A stretch of DNA of 10,411 nucleotides from an uncultured Collinsella sp. (GCA_902494375.1 CABUTL010000025.1:1-10411), one strand, 5' to 3'. Shown: positions 1 to 7,167, numbered from the stretch's first letter. Numbers and translations: made by a program. The notes: generated by a model from the letters alone, not told the origin.

Positions 1-64
1 GCTCGCCAACAGCCCCTCGGGCGGCGCGGTGGCCACCATCGCGGTCCCCCTGTGCGGGGCCTGA
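1..64 (+). CDS. 3' end of an upstream gene, possibly sensor histidine kinase (partial)
   Basis: Twenty codons are open from base 2 to a TGA at 62-64. The peptide (…NSPSGGAVATIAVPL…) resembles the last strand of a HATPase_c domain, where histidine kinases typically end in a glycine pair followed by a T/V-rich strand and 'LP' or 'VPL'. Codon use is G/C-rich at third positions, as expected for the host. The fragment is too short for a firm family call. Only the presence of a coding 3' end is reasonably supported. Confidence 0.4.
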   Translation, partial: LANSPSGGAVATIAVPLCGA

Positions 65-143
65 CGACTCAGGCCCTCACACCGGAGTGCCTCGCAATCA
101 AACGCTTCCCGGATAATAATGCCCGTTGCGGGGATCGCCCTGG

Positions 144-266
144 CTAGTCGCCGCCCATGTGCATGAGCATGTCGGCGATGCGATTCGCCATCTCGTCCGC
201 CGCTGCACGGATGTTGGCGACCCAGGACGCAAGGCCGGCCTGATCGGATGCCTCCGCCTCAAGCAC
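144..266 (-). pseudogene. Minus-strand coding remnant, helical, unknown
   Basis: Read on the minus strand, this stretch has host-like codon use and gives a plausible amphipathic helical peptide (…ASWVANIRAAADEMANRIADML…) ending in TAG at 144-146. The frame stays open upstream to about 365 but contains no ATG. The only in-frame start is a GTG at 264-266 with no ribosome binding site. I read it as the 3' remnant of a gene that lost its 5' end when this accessory region was rearranged. It is convergent with the upstream gene end. The family is not recognised. The rest of 64-349 shows no other convincing gene. Confidence 0.25.
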
Positions 267-349
267 GTCGCAAATGACGGCCGCGACCGCCCCGGGAGCC
301 GCCCGCGGCCGGGCACGCGAGGGAGCCTCGAGACGAAAGGAGCTCGAGG

Positions 350-526
350 ATGACCATGACCAAGAGCATTAACAGGAGCCAGGTGAGGCTCATCGCATCG
401 ACCAACGCGATATTCGGCGCCGACGAGGCGTGCGCGATGCAGCGCATCAGCCGCGACGCCATGTACCGGCTCGCCTCCTTGCACTCACCGTCAGAGCATG
501 CTATAAGGTTATTGGTGGCCCATTGA
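350..526 (+). CDS. Small protein of unknown function (58 aa)
   Basis: This ORF of 58 codons plus TGA starts at ATG 350, with AAAGGAG at 336-342 seven bases upstream, which is a near-ideal ribosome binding site. A second in-frame ATG lies at 356. The product is basic and mostly helical, with no obvious signal peptide or membrane segment (start MTMTKSINRSQVRL). An intrinsic terminator begins 14 bases after the stop, so it looks like a complete short transcription unit. The opposite strand carries a very hydrophobic open frame over the first 30 bases, which I treat as a shadow. I do not recognise the family. A phage- or element-borne small regulator is possible but unsupported. Confidence 0.5.
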   Translation: MTMTKSINRSQVRLIASTNAIFGADEACAMQRISRDAMYRLASLHSPSEHAIRLLVAH

Positions 527-539
527 GCTACCTCCAAGT

Positions 540-567
540 GCCGGGGGAGTCCCCCGGCTATTTTTTT
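540..567 (+). terminator. Intrinsic terminator after the 58-aa gene
   Basis: A perfect 8-bp G/C stem (GCCGGGGG at 540-547 and CCCCCGGC at 551-558) with a 3-base loop is followed by TA and seven T residues (561-567). This is a textbook Rho-independent terminator in the plus direction. It ends the 58-aa gene and insulates the DUF3800 fragment that starts at 591. Confidence 0.9.
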
Positions 568-590
568 ATCCATTCCATTAGGAGTCCCCA

Positions 591-830
591 TTGGCCAAGG
601 AGCTCAGCATCTTCGTCGACGAGAGCGGCGACCGCGGCGGCAAAGCTCGCTACTACCTGCTCACACTCGTCTTTCACGACCAGGCAGACAGCATCGCCGA
701 GGCGGTCACGGGCTACGAAGCCAAGCTTGCCAGGGCCGATCTCCCCAACATCCCGTTCCACTCCGAGCCCCTCATGAACGGGCACAAGGACTTACTGCAT
801 GATTCGTGTGTTATAGTTAGATGGCTCTAA
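591..830 (+). pseudogene. DUF3800 protein, 5' part, truncated by insertion
   Basis: The frame starts at TTG 591, with AGGAG at 580-584 six bases upstream. The N-terminus carries the DUF3800 signature IFVDESGD (residues 7-14), whose acidic residues are the presumed metal ligands of this RNase H-like family. It continues through LTLVFHDQ and FHSEPLMNGHKD (to residue 67). After base 792 the sequence leaves the family and runs about 12 unrelated residues to a TAA at 828-830. The rest of the protein is found at 9839-10312, so the gene is split. DUF3800 proteins are common in mobile elements and phages, but no biochemical role is established that I can cite. The fragment lacks the C-terminal acidic motifs and is almost certainly non-functional. 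Confidence 0.85.
627..792 (+). repeat. Direct repeat, left copy (internal DUF3800 segment)
   Basis: This 166-bp segment matches 9674-9839 at a constant offset of 9047 with 10 mismatches. The first 89 bases differ at one position only (656). The other nine differences lie in the last 77 bases and are mostly silent third-position changes. The match stops exactly at 792, where this copy leaves the DUF3800 frame. Confidence 0.95.
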
Positions 831-832
831 CT
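809..832 (+). promoter_or_regulatory. Possible extended -10 promoter and hairpin at left edge of cassette
   Basis: Just inside the left junction is TGTTATAGT (809-817), an extended -10 pattern without a good -35. It overlaps a perfect 7-bp inverted repeat, AGTTAGA (815-821) and TCTAACT (826-832), with a 4-base loop. It could be a promoter or leader for the methyltransferase genes, or the scar of the cassette end. The hairpin is certain as a sequence. Its role is inferred. Confidence 0.3.
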
Positions 833-849
833 GTTTGGGGGCGACAGCC

Positions 850-1479
850 ATGCACGAACGCGAGGGTTTCTGGGATAAGAACGCCGGTCGGTATGACCGT
901 TTCATGCGAAACGACCGGGCGGCGTATGAGAAGATGTATGGGCTGATCCGGCCGGTAGTGAAAGCAAAAACCGTACTGGAGGTTGCCACCGGCACGGGGC
1001 TTATCGCAAAGAGCATCGTAAATGCGGCGGCGCACATCGAGGCTACGGACGCTTCTGCAAAGATGATCCTTGAAGCAAAGCGGGACAATCAATCCGCAAA
1101 GCTGCACTTTTCCGTACAAGATATGTTCCGCCTGCCCTATGCACAGAAGTCCTTTGATGTGGTGATCGCGTCCAACGCGCTTCACATAGTGCCGCATCCG
1201 GAAAAGGCCCTACATGAAATCAGGCGGGTGCTGAAGGACGACGGCGTGCTCATCGCTCCAACCTTCACCCACGCGGGGAACTCGGTTTCCGGCAAGGCAA
1301 AAGCCTTTTTCATGAGTATGGCGGGATTCCCTCTCCACAGCAGATGGACAAGCGAGGAATACCTACGTTTCCTGCGTCAAAACGGCTGGGCGGTGCAGAA
1401 AAGCGCGGTGCTGAAGGCCTCGTTCCCGTTGACCTATGCGGAATGCACGAAATCGGAGGGGCCAGATGTCGTTCTTTGA
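850..1479 (+). CDS. Class I SAM-dependent methyltransferase (209 aa)
   Basis: A small class I methyltransferase of the Methyltransf_11/25 type. Motif I is VLEVATGTG at residues 42-50 (SAM glycine loop). The acidic ribose-binding residue is D67 in ATDAS. The motif IV region reads FDVVIASNALHIV, and the post-motif helix is EIRRVLKDDGVLI. The N-terminal FWDKNAGRYDRFM is typical of Firmicutes homologues. I chose ATG 850 (G-rich stretch at 836-841 upstream) over TTG 835, because 850 places the conserved start. The substrate is unknown and probably a small molecule: no DNA or rRNA methylase target motif is seen. The last residues (after the family-like AECTKSE) appear altered, because the frame runs into the next gene and stops inside it. 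Confidence 0.85.
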   Translation: MHEREGFWDKNAGRYDRFMRNDRAAYEKMYGLIRPVVKAKTVLEVATGTGLIAKSIVNAAAHIEATDASAKMILEAKRDNQSAKLHFSVQDMFRLPYAQKSFDVVIASNALHIVPHPEKALHEIRRVLKDDGVLIAPTFTHAGNSVSGKAKAFFMSMAGFPLHSRWTSEEYLRFLRQNGWAVQKSAVLKASFPLTYAECTKSEGPDVVL

Positions 1480-2071
1480 AAACACCCGCAAGCCCGTGGG
1501 CCTCGGCGGAAAACTTATGGTTGCCATGATGAATCTGGGCCACAGCCCTGTGGCGCGGTGGGGACTTCGATTTCTACGACTTGCGCCAAATGCCAAGGTG
1601 CTGGATTGCGGCTGCGGCGGCGGGGCGAACATAAAACGGCTGCTGAAAAAATGCCCGCATGGCGTCGTCAAGGGCATCGACTATTCACCCGTCAGCGTGG
1701 AGAAGACTAGAAAGCTCAACCGAATTGCAATTCAGGAGGGGCGTTGCGCCGTTCTGCAAGGCAGTGTGGCGGATATGGCGTTTGAGTATAGCTGTTTCGA
1801 TGCTGTCACGGCCTTTGAGACCGTCTATTTTTGGCCTGATTTGCCCCGATGCTTCCGTGAGGTCCGGCGGACGCTGAAGCCAGGCGGGACAATTCTTATC
1901 TGCAACGAGAGCAATGGCGATACGGACAAGGACGAAAGGTGGACGGAGATCATTGGCGGCATGACCATCTACAAGGACATTGAATTAAAGGCGTGTCTGG
2001 AGCAGGCGGGTTTTCACGAGGTGCAGATACGCAAAAAGAAAAGGTGGCTCTGCGTCACGGCGCGGAAGTAA
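1466..2071 (+). CDS. Class I SAM-dependent methyltransferase (201 aa)
   Basis: A second class I methyltransferase, starting at ATG 1466 with GGAGGG at 1455-1460. It overlaps the previous gene by 14 bases, so translational coupling is likely. Motif I is VLDCGCGGG at residues 45-53, D72 in GIDYS is the acidic SAM-binding residue, FDAVTAFETVYF is the motif IV region, and the following helix is CFREVRRTLKPGG. The N-terminal region (residues 1-44) contains a short amphipathic segment seen in Firmicutes relatives. The G+C content is lower than in the flanks. The substrate is unknown. Its pairing with two other non-DNA methyltransferases suggests a modification or resistance cassette, but that is inference. 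Confidence 0.85.
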   Translation: MSFFENTRKPVGLGGKLMVAMMNLGHSPVARWGLRFLRLAPNAKVLDCGCGGGANIKRLLKKCPHGVVKGIDYSPVSVEKTRKLNRIAIQEGRCAVLQGSVADMAFEYSCFDAVTAFETVYFWPDLPRCFREVRRTLKPGGTILICNESNGDTDKDERWTEIIGGMTIYKDIELKACLEQAGFHEVQIRKKKRWLCVTARK

Positions 2072-2175
2072 GGGTATCAAGCACGGGCATTTTTGCATCC
2101 ATCCTGCACATGGCGATAGGCATGACGGTCATAGCGGCTGTGCTGGCGGCAATTATGACAGTTTTTATTCACTGA
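2044..2175 (+). CDS. Short hydrophobic ORF, possible small membrane peptide or remnant
   Basis: A frame overlapping the end of the previous methyltransferase ends in TGA at 2173-2175 and encodes a strongly hydrophobic C-terminus (MAIGMTVIAAVLAAIMTVFI), long enough for one membrane helix. Possible starts are GTG 2044 and ATG 2110, neither with a good ribosome binding site. Its stop lies just before the next start and inside that gene's ribosome binding site region, which is compatible with coupling. It may instead be the 3' remnant of a membrane protein lost between the two methyltransferases. Confidence 0.3.
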   Translation: MALRHGAEVRVSSTGIFASILHMAIGMTVIAAVLAAIMTVFIH

Positions 2176-2186
2176 GGAAGAAACCT

Positions 2187-3017
2187 ATGAAATGTAAAAT
2201 TGAGAAAAACACCGTGCAAGAGACGCTGATCCTCCCGCTGTATTCCCGAAAGCTGTGTACGGAGCTGTACCCGAACCTTTACAGGGATGAAACAGCGGTT
2301 CGCCTGCTCGACCAGATCGACTACGACTTTTCAGAGGCAGAGAAAAACTCCCGCAGCCTGATGCAGCGCTTTGGTGCGCTGGAGGTGGCCATGCGGCAGA
2401 GTGACCTTGCTTTCGAGGTGCGGGATTACCTGAAAGGCCATCCCAATGCGGCGGTGGTCAATCTGGGCTGCGGGTTGGACAACACCGGCAGAACCTGCGA
2501 CAACGGTAGATGCAAGATCTACAATCTGGACTTCCCGGATGTGATTGCCTTGCGGCAGCAGCTACTGCCCGCCGGGGATCGGGAACAAAATATCCCCTGC
2601 GACCTGAAAGACACCGCATGGTTTGGCAAAATCGATGCCTCCGGCGGGGCGGTGTTCTTTGCCTCCGGGGTGTTCTATTACTTTCTGACCCAAGAGGTCC
2701 GGGAACTGGTGCGGGGAATGGCGAACGCTTTCCCATGCGGTGTGCTGGTCTTTGATGCTGCCAATCGGACGGCAGTAAAGATGATCGCAAAAACATGGCT
2801 TAGGACTGCAAAAATCAAGGATGTGGGGGCATATTTTGCGGTTTCGGATGCCGCCAAGGAAATCGGCACGTGGAACAGCCGTCTGCAGGTCACAAGTCGC
2901 GGCTATATGCTGGGCTACAACGATTTGAGAGACCCTTCTGTCAGCGGCTTTTTCCGGTTTCTCGCAAGGGTCGGTGACAACGGGATGAAAATGCAAATCG
3001 TGAAAATATCATTTTGA
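2187..3017 (+). CDS. Leucine carboxyl methyltransferase (LCM/PPM1)-like methyltransferase (276 aa)
   Basis: This gene starts at ATG 2187 with GAGGAAG at 2174-2180. It belongs to the LCM/TcmP-like branch of class I methyltransferases. The SAM site is VVNLGCGLDN (residues 90-99, with the family's 'GxGLD' pattern). A second conserved block, YNLDFPDV, carries D115, and GVFYYF is in the middle of the protein. Bacterial members act on small molecules, including polyketide O-methylation, and not on PP2A as in eukaryotes. The N-terminus TLILPLYSRKLCTELYP is a recognisable family start. It is the third methyltransferase in a row on this strand and probably in one operon. Base composition and sequence style point to a Firmicutes origin. 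Confidence 0.8.
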   Translation: MKCKIEKNTVQETLILPLYSRKLCTELYPNLYRDETAVRLLDQIDYDFSEAEKNSRSLMQRFGALEVAMRQSDLAFEVRDYLKGHPNAAVVNLGCGLDNTGRTCDNGRCKIYNLDFPDVIALRQQLLPAGDREQNIPCDLKDTAWFGKIDASGGAVFFASGVFYYFLTQEVRELVRGMANAFPCGVLVFDAANRTAVKMIAKTWLRTAKIKDVGAYFAVSDAAKEIGTWNSRLQVTSRGYMLGYNDLRDPSVSGFFRFLARVGDNGMKMQIVKISF

Positions 3018-3025
3018 GAAGCAAA

Positions 3026-3142
3026 ATGAAGCGCATTCACTTTGACGTTGAAGAAGACGGCTTTTACGGCACATATTGGGCGTGCAAGGGCACACATACA
3101 GCAGCGGACACGGATTCGATTGAAACCGTGCCCGCTATCTGA
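3026..3142 (+). CDS. Small ORF after the methyltransferase cassette (38 aa)
   Basis: ATG 3026 lies 8 bases after the preceding stop, with only a weak GAGAAG upstream. The product begins MKRIHFDVEEDGFYGTYWAC and ends at TGA 3142. Codon use fits the methyltransferase block. It may be the 5' end of a longer gene interrupted at the change into A+T-rich sequence near 3140. No family is recognised. Confidence 0.3.
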   Translation: MKRIHFDVEEDGFYGTYWACKGTHTAADTDSIETVPAI

Positions 3143-3158
3143 TATTATATTATTTTAT

Positions 3159-3177
3159 CGAACGTCTGTTCTATTAT
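3159..3177 (+). promoter_or_regulatory. LexA (SOS) box overlapping a -10-like element
   Basis: The sequence contains CGAACGTCTGTTC (3159-3171), a full match to the Gram-positive LexA core GAAC-N4-GTTC (3160-3171). It is followed at once by TATTAT (3172-3177), which could serve as a -10 element. The surrounding 40 bases are A+T-rich, as in a promoter. This placement, with the operator touching the -10, is common for SOS genes of Gram-positives. Downstream lie the 87-aa ORF and then mcrB. Whether it drives them or is left over from a lost gene cannot be decided from sequence. Confidence 0.55.
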
Positions 3178-3240
3178 CGCCTATTACAACAGCATTGCGT
3201 TCGCATTCACGGAGCTTTACGGCAGAAGCTGTGGGGCGGT

Positions 3241-3504
3241 GTGCTTGAGATTCTGCCCAAGAAAGTTGGCAATATCCATGTTCTCAATACCGGTCTATTG
3301 AACATTAATCCCGAGCTAAAAAGAAACGTTATCAGCATAATTGACGGAGTAGTAAGAAATGGGCGCAATATCGACGAAGCGTTGGATTACATTGATGCAA
3401 AGATACTCGTTGGTGTACTTAGATTCGATAAGATACCTGTCGCGCATGTAGACGCATATGGAAAGACATTGAAAGCAAGGCGCCTTGGCAGAGGCACAAG
3501 ATAG
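3241..3504 (+). CDS. Unknown 87-aa protein just upstream of mcrB
   Basis: This A+T-rich ORF begins at GTG 3241 without a clear ribosome binding site and stops at TAG 3502-3504, three bases before the earliest possible mcrB start. The product contains a likely helical centre (ELKRNVISIIDGVVRNGRNI) and a basic C-terminus (GKTLKARRLGRGTR). The same frame is open back to a TGA at 3121-3123 but without any ATG, GTG or TTG. So either GTG 3241 is the true start or this is the 3' part of a gene that lost its beginning. Codon use differs strongly from mcrB, which suggests a separate origin. I recognise no domain. Confidence 0.45.
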   Translation: MLEILPKKVGNIHVLNTGLLNINPELKRNVISIIDGVVRNGRNIDEALDYIDAKILVGVLRFDKIPVAHVDAYGKTLKARRLGRGTR

Positions 3505-3516
3505 GCAGTGACTATA

Positions 3517-5697
3517 ATGACCAGCACAGAATTTACTTGGATTAGCTTTTATGAAGAGTTATCTGACAAGCTGCTGACCTATCGAGACAGGCGCGACGAT
3601 TTGATAAACAAGCTAGCAACTGTCTATGAATCGATCGGGATGAGTCTCCCTAAGCTTGAGGCAGATGAGCTCCAAGACATCGATCCGTTCACCGTCTTCG
3701 GCCTCTTCAACAAGGGCATCACAGACGCAAACCGGCAAAAGATCATCGCCGGCATCGCCGAGGTGTTCGACATTGGGGCAGATCAGCCCACGGACTTCAA
3801 GGGCATCCCCGTGCTCAACAACCTCAACGCGACCTTCTATGCCTTCGCCAACGACGACCGGCGCGGCGAGAATGACATCGATAACCTTTGGCATGTTTTC
3901 GAGGCCGAACTTGCACTGGCCGCCGACGACAACGAGGAAACCCGGAAGGCCTTCGTCGAGGCATTCGATACCGCCGTCATCCAGTTCGCACTTGGCTGGA
4001 AGCTCACCATGGGCCTCTACTGGGCGAGGCCCTACAACTTCATCAGCCTGGACTCGCGCAACCGTTGGTTCATGGCCGACGTGGCAAAGGCTGGCTCCAC
4101 CATTGCCGGCATAGCGCCAAAGGAGAAGGGCTCACCGATTCACGACGGAGAACGCTATCTCGCTATTTGCGATACTGTCAAATCAGAGCTCGGAAGCAAC
4201 GAATGCCCGTACGCAGACTTCCCCTCGCTGACGGCTGCCGCCTTCGTGGAGTCTGAGCGCGTCAACCGTGAGAGAAAGGTCGCCGAGAAGGCTGCAGCCG
4301 AGAAGGCGGAAGAAAATTCCCTTGGAGACGAGGGGGTCAAGACCACACATTACTGGACCTACTCCCCGGGAGACGGTGCCGCGAGGTGGGATGACTTCTA
4401 CGCACGTGGCGTAATGGGCGTCGGTTGGAGCAAGCTCGGCAACGTCGAGAAATACGCCAGCAAGGAAGATATCCGCAAAAACCTGCGCACCCTGTACAGT
4501 AGCAAGTACTCGCAGAAGAACTCCGCGCTTGCGCTCTGGCAGTTCTCGCGCGAGATCAAGCCGGGTGACGTTGTCTTTGCTAAGCGGGGCCGCAGCGTGA
4601 TTATTGGTCGCGGCATCGTTGAGGGGAATTACCAATTCGACGAAAATGGCGACTCCTATCCGAACATCCGCAGGGTACGCTGGACGAACAGAGGAGAGTG
4701 GCACACGGAAGACCTCCTCGCCATGAAGACCCTGACGGACATCACCGCCTATCCCGACCTCGTTGAGAAGCTCAACTCGTTCTTCGAGGACGAGGGCGGC
4801 GAAGTCGAGGAAGACACGGAGGAGGTTGAATACCCAGCGTACACGTCCGAGGACTTCCTCTCGGAGGTCTACATGGACGGCGAGCACTACAGGGCCCTCG
4901 TCAACGTCCTGCGCGCGAAGAAGAACATCATCCTGCAGGGTGCCCCAGGCGTGGGCAAGACCTTCGCCGCAAAGCGCCTGGCCTACTCCATGATGGGCGT
5001 AAAGGACGCCGAGCGTGTGATGATGGTGCAGTTCCACCAGAGCTACAGCTACGAAGACTTCATAGAGGGGTTCCGCCCGAACGCGCAGGGCTTCGACCTC
5101 GAGAAGGGCGCGTTCTACAACTTCTGCAAGAATGCGAAGGACGATTCTGACAACGACTACTTCTTCATCATCGACGAAATCAACCGTGGCAACCTCTCGA
5201 AGATTTTCGGCGAGCTTTTCATGCTCATCGAGAACGACAAGCGCGGGCCCAGGAACACGCTGCAGCTCCTCTACTCGCACGAGCTGTTCTACGTCCCGAG
5301 CAACGTATACCTCATTGGCATGATGAACACAGCGGACCGCTCGCTCGCCATGCTCGACTACGCCCTGCGCCGCCGCTTCGCGTTCTTCGACCTCCGTCCC
5401 GCCTTCGATGCGAAGAGCTTCATCACCTATCAGGAGGGACTTGCCAGTGAGAAGTTCGATAGGCTCATCTCTTGCGTCGTGAAGCTGAACGAGGCGATCG
5501 CGTCCGACGAGTCGCTGGGAGACGGCTTCTGCATCGGCCATAGCTGCTTCTGCCGCATGTCCCCGGACGACGTGACGGACGATAAGCTCTCAGCAATCGT
5601 CAACTACGAGCTCGTGCCGATGTTGCGCGAGTACTGGTTCGACGAGCCCACCAAGGTCGACGAGTGGGCCGGCAAGTTGCGCAGGTCAATCCGGTGA
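3517..5697 (+). CDS. mcrB: McrB-type AAA+ GTPase with EVE/PUA-like reader region
   Basis: This is the motor and recognition subunit of a type IV McrBC system, which restricts DNA carrying modified bases. The 726-aa product has an N-terminal domain (about 1-240) with the conserved block YWARPYNFISLDSRNRW near residue 168. An alanine/glutamate-rich charged linker (about 245-275) follows. Next is an EVE/PUA-like domain (about 278-425; opens HYWTYSPG, with VMGVGW and GDVVFAKRG), a fold known to bind modified bases. After an acidic linker comes the AAA+ core: Walker A GAPGVGKT (475-482), Walker B FFIIDEINRG (D553, E554) and the McrB-type GMMNTADRS (601-609), then an arginine cluster (YALRRRF). ATG 3517 gives the family-like start. 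GTG 3508 is an alternative. The gene overlaps mcrC by 3 bases. Confidence 0.92.
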   Translation: MTSTEFTWISFYEELSDKLLTYRDRRDDLINKLATVYESIGMSLPKLEADELQDIDPFTVFGLFNKGITDANRQKIIAGIAEVFDIGADQPTDFKGIPVLNNLNATFYAFANDDRRGENDIDNLWHVFEAELALAADDNEETRKAFVEAFDTAVIQFALGWKLTMGLYWARPYNFISLDSRNRWFMADVAKAGSTIAGIAPKEKGSPIHDGERYLAICDTVKSELGSNECPYADFPSLTAAAFVESERVNRERKVAEKAAAEKAEENSLGDEGVKTTHYWTYSPGDGAARWDDFYARGVMGVGWSKLGNVEKYASKEDIRKNLRTLYSSKYSQKNSALALWQFSREIKPGDVVFAKRGRSVIIGRGIVEGNYQFDENGDSYPNIRRVRWTNRGEWHTEDLLAMKTLTDITAYPDLVEKLNSFFEDEGGEVEEDTEEVEYPAYTSEDFLSEVYMDGEHYRALVNVLRAKKNIILQGAPGVGKTFAAKRLAYSMMGVKDAERVMMVQFHQSYSYEDFIEGFRPNAQGFDLEKGAFYNFCKNAKDDSDNDYFFIIDEINRGNLSKIFGELFMLIENDKRGPRNTLQLLYSHELFYVPSNVYLIGMMNTADRSLAMLDYALRRRFAFFDLRPAFDAKSFITYQEGLASEKFDRLISCVVKLNEAIASDESLGDGFCIGHSCFCRMSPDDVTDDKLSAIVNYELVPMLREYWFDEPTKVDEWAGKLRRSIR

Positions 5698-6749
5698 TCC
5701 GGATACAGAACATCTACCACATGCTCGCCTATGCGTTCCAAACGCTGCAAGGGCAGGGCTACCGCGACATCGCAGCCGAGGAGTTCGACAACACCGCCGA
5801 CCTCCTCGCCGAGATACTGTCACGGGGCGTGAGCCTGCAGCTCAAGCGCGGTCTTGGCCGAGAGTACGTCGACCGCAAGGATATGCTCTCCTCACCGAGG
5901 GGCAAGATTGAGCTGTCCGAGTCCTTGAAGACGCGCTCAATTCTGCGCAGGCAGCTGATTTGCAGCTACGACGAGTTCAGCACGGACACGCGCATGAACC
6001 GCATCCTCAAGGCGACGATCATGCTCTTGATTCGCTCGGACATCGACAAGGCGCGCAAGAAGGCACTTAGACGGCTGCTTCCGTACTTCGTGGACGTGGA
6101 AGACGTGAACCTTTCGGGCGAAGACTGGCACATGCGCTTCGACCGGAACAACCAGACTTATCGTATGCTCATGAACGTGTGCTGGCTGGTCGCGAAGGGC
6201 CTTCTCCAGACGCGGGAGAGCGGGAGTCTCCGCATGATGGACTTCCTCGACGAGCAGCGAATGAGCCACCTGTACGAGAAGTTCATCCTCGAGTACTACA
6301 GACGTGAGCACCCAGAGCTTTCCGCAGGGGCGCCGTACATCAGCTGGGCACTCGACGACGGCTTCGGCGATATGCTCCCCGCCATGCACACCGACATAAC
6401 GCTCACACGGGGCAGGACCGTCCTCATCATCGACGCGAAGTACTACAGTCACACGACGCAACAGCAGTTCGACAAGCGAAGCGTCCACTCCGGAAACCTG
6501 TACCAGATCTTCACCTACGTGAAGAACAAGGAAGCGGAGCTCGCCAGCACTCACGACCAGCATAGCGTGTCGGGCATGCTGCTCTACGCCAAGACCGACG
6601 AAGACGTGCAGCCTGATGGTGTGTATCAGATGAGCGGTAACCAGATAAGCGTGAGGACATTGGACCTGAACCAGCCCTTCGAGACAATACGTTCGCAGCT
6701 CGACGGTATTGCTGAAGCTCATTTCTCAACAGAGGCGGCTTATGTTTGA
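5694..6749 (+). CDS. mcrC: McrC-type nuclease subunit
   Basis: This is the nuclease partner of McrB, a 351-aa protein that binds the McrB ring and cuts DNA. The start is GTG 5694 in the sequence GTGA, where it overlaps the mcrB stop. It gives the family N-terminus IRIQNIYHMLAYAFQ. A frame open from 5664 would add ten unlikely residues. The N-terminal half is helical and DNA-binding-like (VDRKDMLSSPRGKI, the common 'RGRI' element). The C-terminal PD-(D/E)XK nuclease shows D234 in HTDI and D247-A-K249 in IIDAKYY, followed by the NLYQIFTYV helix with the conserved Q. The active-site residues are intact, so the enzyme is probably active. Confidence 0.92.
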   Translation: MIRIQNIYHMLAYAFQTLQGQGYRDIAAEEFDNTADLLAEILSRGVSLQLKRGLGREYVDRKDMLSSPRGKIELSESLKTRSILRRQLICSYDEFSTDTRMNRILKATIMLLIRSDIDKARKKALRRLLPYFVDVEDVNLSGEDWHMRFDRNNQTYRMLMNVCWLVAKGLLQTRESGSLRMMDFLDEQRMSHLYEKFILEYYRREHPELSAGAPYISWALDDGFGDMLPAMHTDITLTRGRTVLIIDAKYYSHTTQQQFDKRSVHSGNLYQIFTYVKNKEAELASTHDQHSVSGMLLYAKTDEDVQPDGVYQMSGNQISVRTLDLNQPFETIRSQLDGIAEAHFSTEAAYV

Positions 6750-7167
6750 GAGCCTGACAAAACATCTGCCTGCGATTGAGAATGCCGAGGGATTTGGCAA
6801 CTGGGTTGTAGACCGAGAGAGCAAGGGCACCATGAACGACCCAATCAAGATGCCCTACGTGAATTACGGAACGACGGTTGCTGACGTTGAACAGGCAATC
6901 TACGACTTCGTCGACGAGCATTCAGAGTACGAGCTCACGCATTACCATGACATACTTGAACGCAACGGACTCGAGTGGAGCAGCCAAGCAATGTCTGGGG
7001 CAGATGTATCGGAACTTGACGGCCAGGCGGTGATGGCGCTTCTGCTCGGAGCCGTGAGAGCAGAACGCTTCTGCGATGGGGCACTGCTCGGCTTCTTTGG
7101 GGACGGGAGCATGAGACGCTGGCTTTTGCGTCTGCGCGAGATTGATGACAAAGGCAGCGATGAGTAA
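6742..7167 (+). CDS. DUF6508-like protein coupled to mcrBC
   Basis: A 141-aa protein starting at ATG 6742, with GAGG at 6732-6735 and an 8-base overlap with mcrC. The sequence matches my memory of the DUF6508 family: FGNWVVDRESKGT, IKMPYVNY, YDFVDEH and, best preserved, AVRAERFCDGALLGFF followed by WLLRLREID. Members often lie beside McrBC or other restriction genes, but I know of no established function. It contains no nuclease, methylase or membrane signature. Tight overlap on both sides argues that it is made in fixed ratio with McrC. It could be a regulator, inhibitor or assembly factor of the system. That is inference. Confidence 0.75.
   Translation: MFESLTKHLPAIENAEGFGNWVVDRESKGTMNDPIKMPYVNYGTTVADVEQAIYDFVDEHSEYELTHYHDILERNGLEWSSQAMSGADVSELDGQAVMALLLGAVRAERFCDGALLGFFGDGSMRRWLLRLREIDDKGSDE

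Noticed and set aside
430..777. 115-codon plus-strand frame across the terminator and DUF3800 start
   Set aside because: It runs through an intrinsic terminator and reads the DUF3800 segment in the wrong frame. It has no ribosome binding site.
850..2071. Methyltransferases as the DNA-modifying partner of McrBC
   Set aside because: They lack DNA methylase catalytic motifs (no DPPY/NPPY or PC motif), and type IV systems need no cognate methylase.
3042..3248. 68-codon plus-strand frame
   Set aside because: It crosses the promoter-like A+T-rich stretch and the LexA box, has no ribosome binding site, and has no gene-like codon use.
4183..5541. 452-codon open frame on the minus strand
   Set aside because: It lies wholly inside mcrB. 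It is a shadow caused by G/C-rich third positions, and its translation is valine/glutamate/leucine-rich with no family motif.
5937..6722. 261-codon open frame on the minus strand
   Set aside because: It is antisense to mcrC, whose catalytic motifs are clear on the plus strand. It is a composition shadow.
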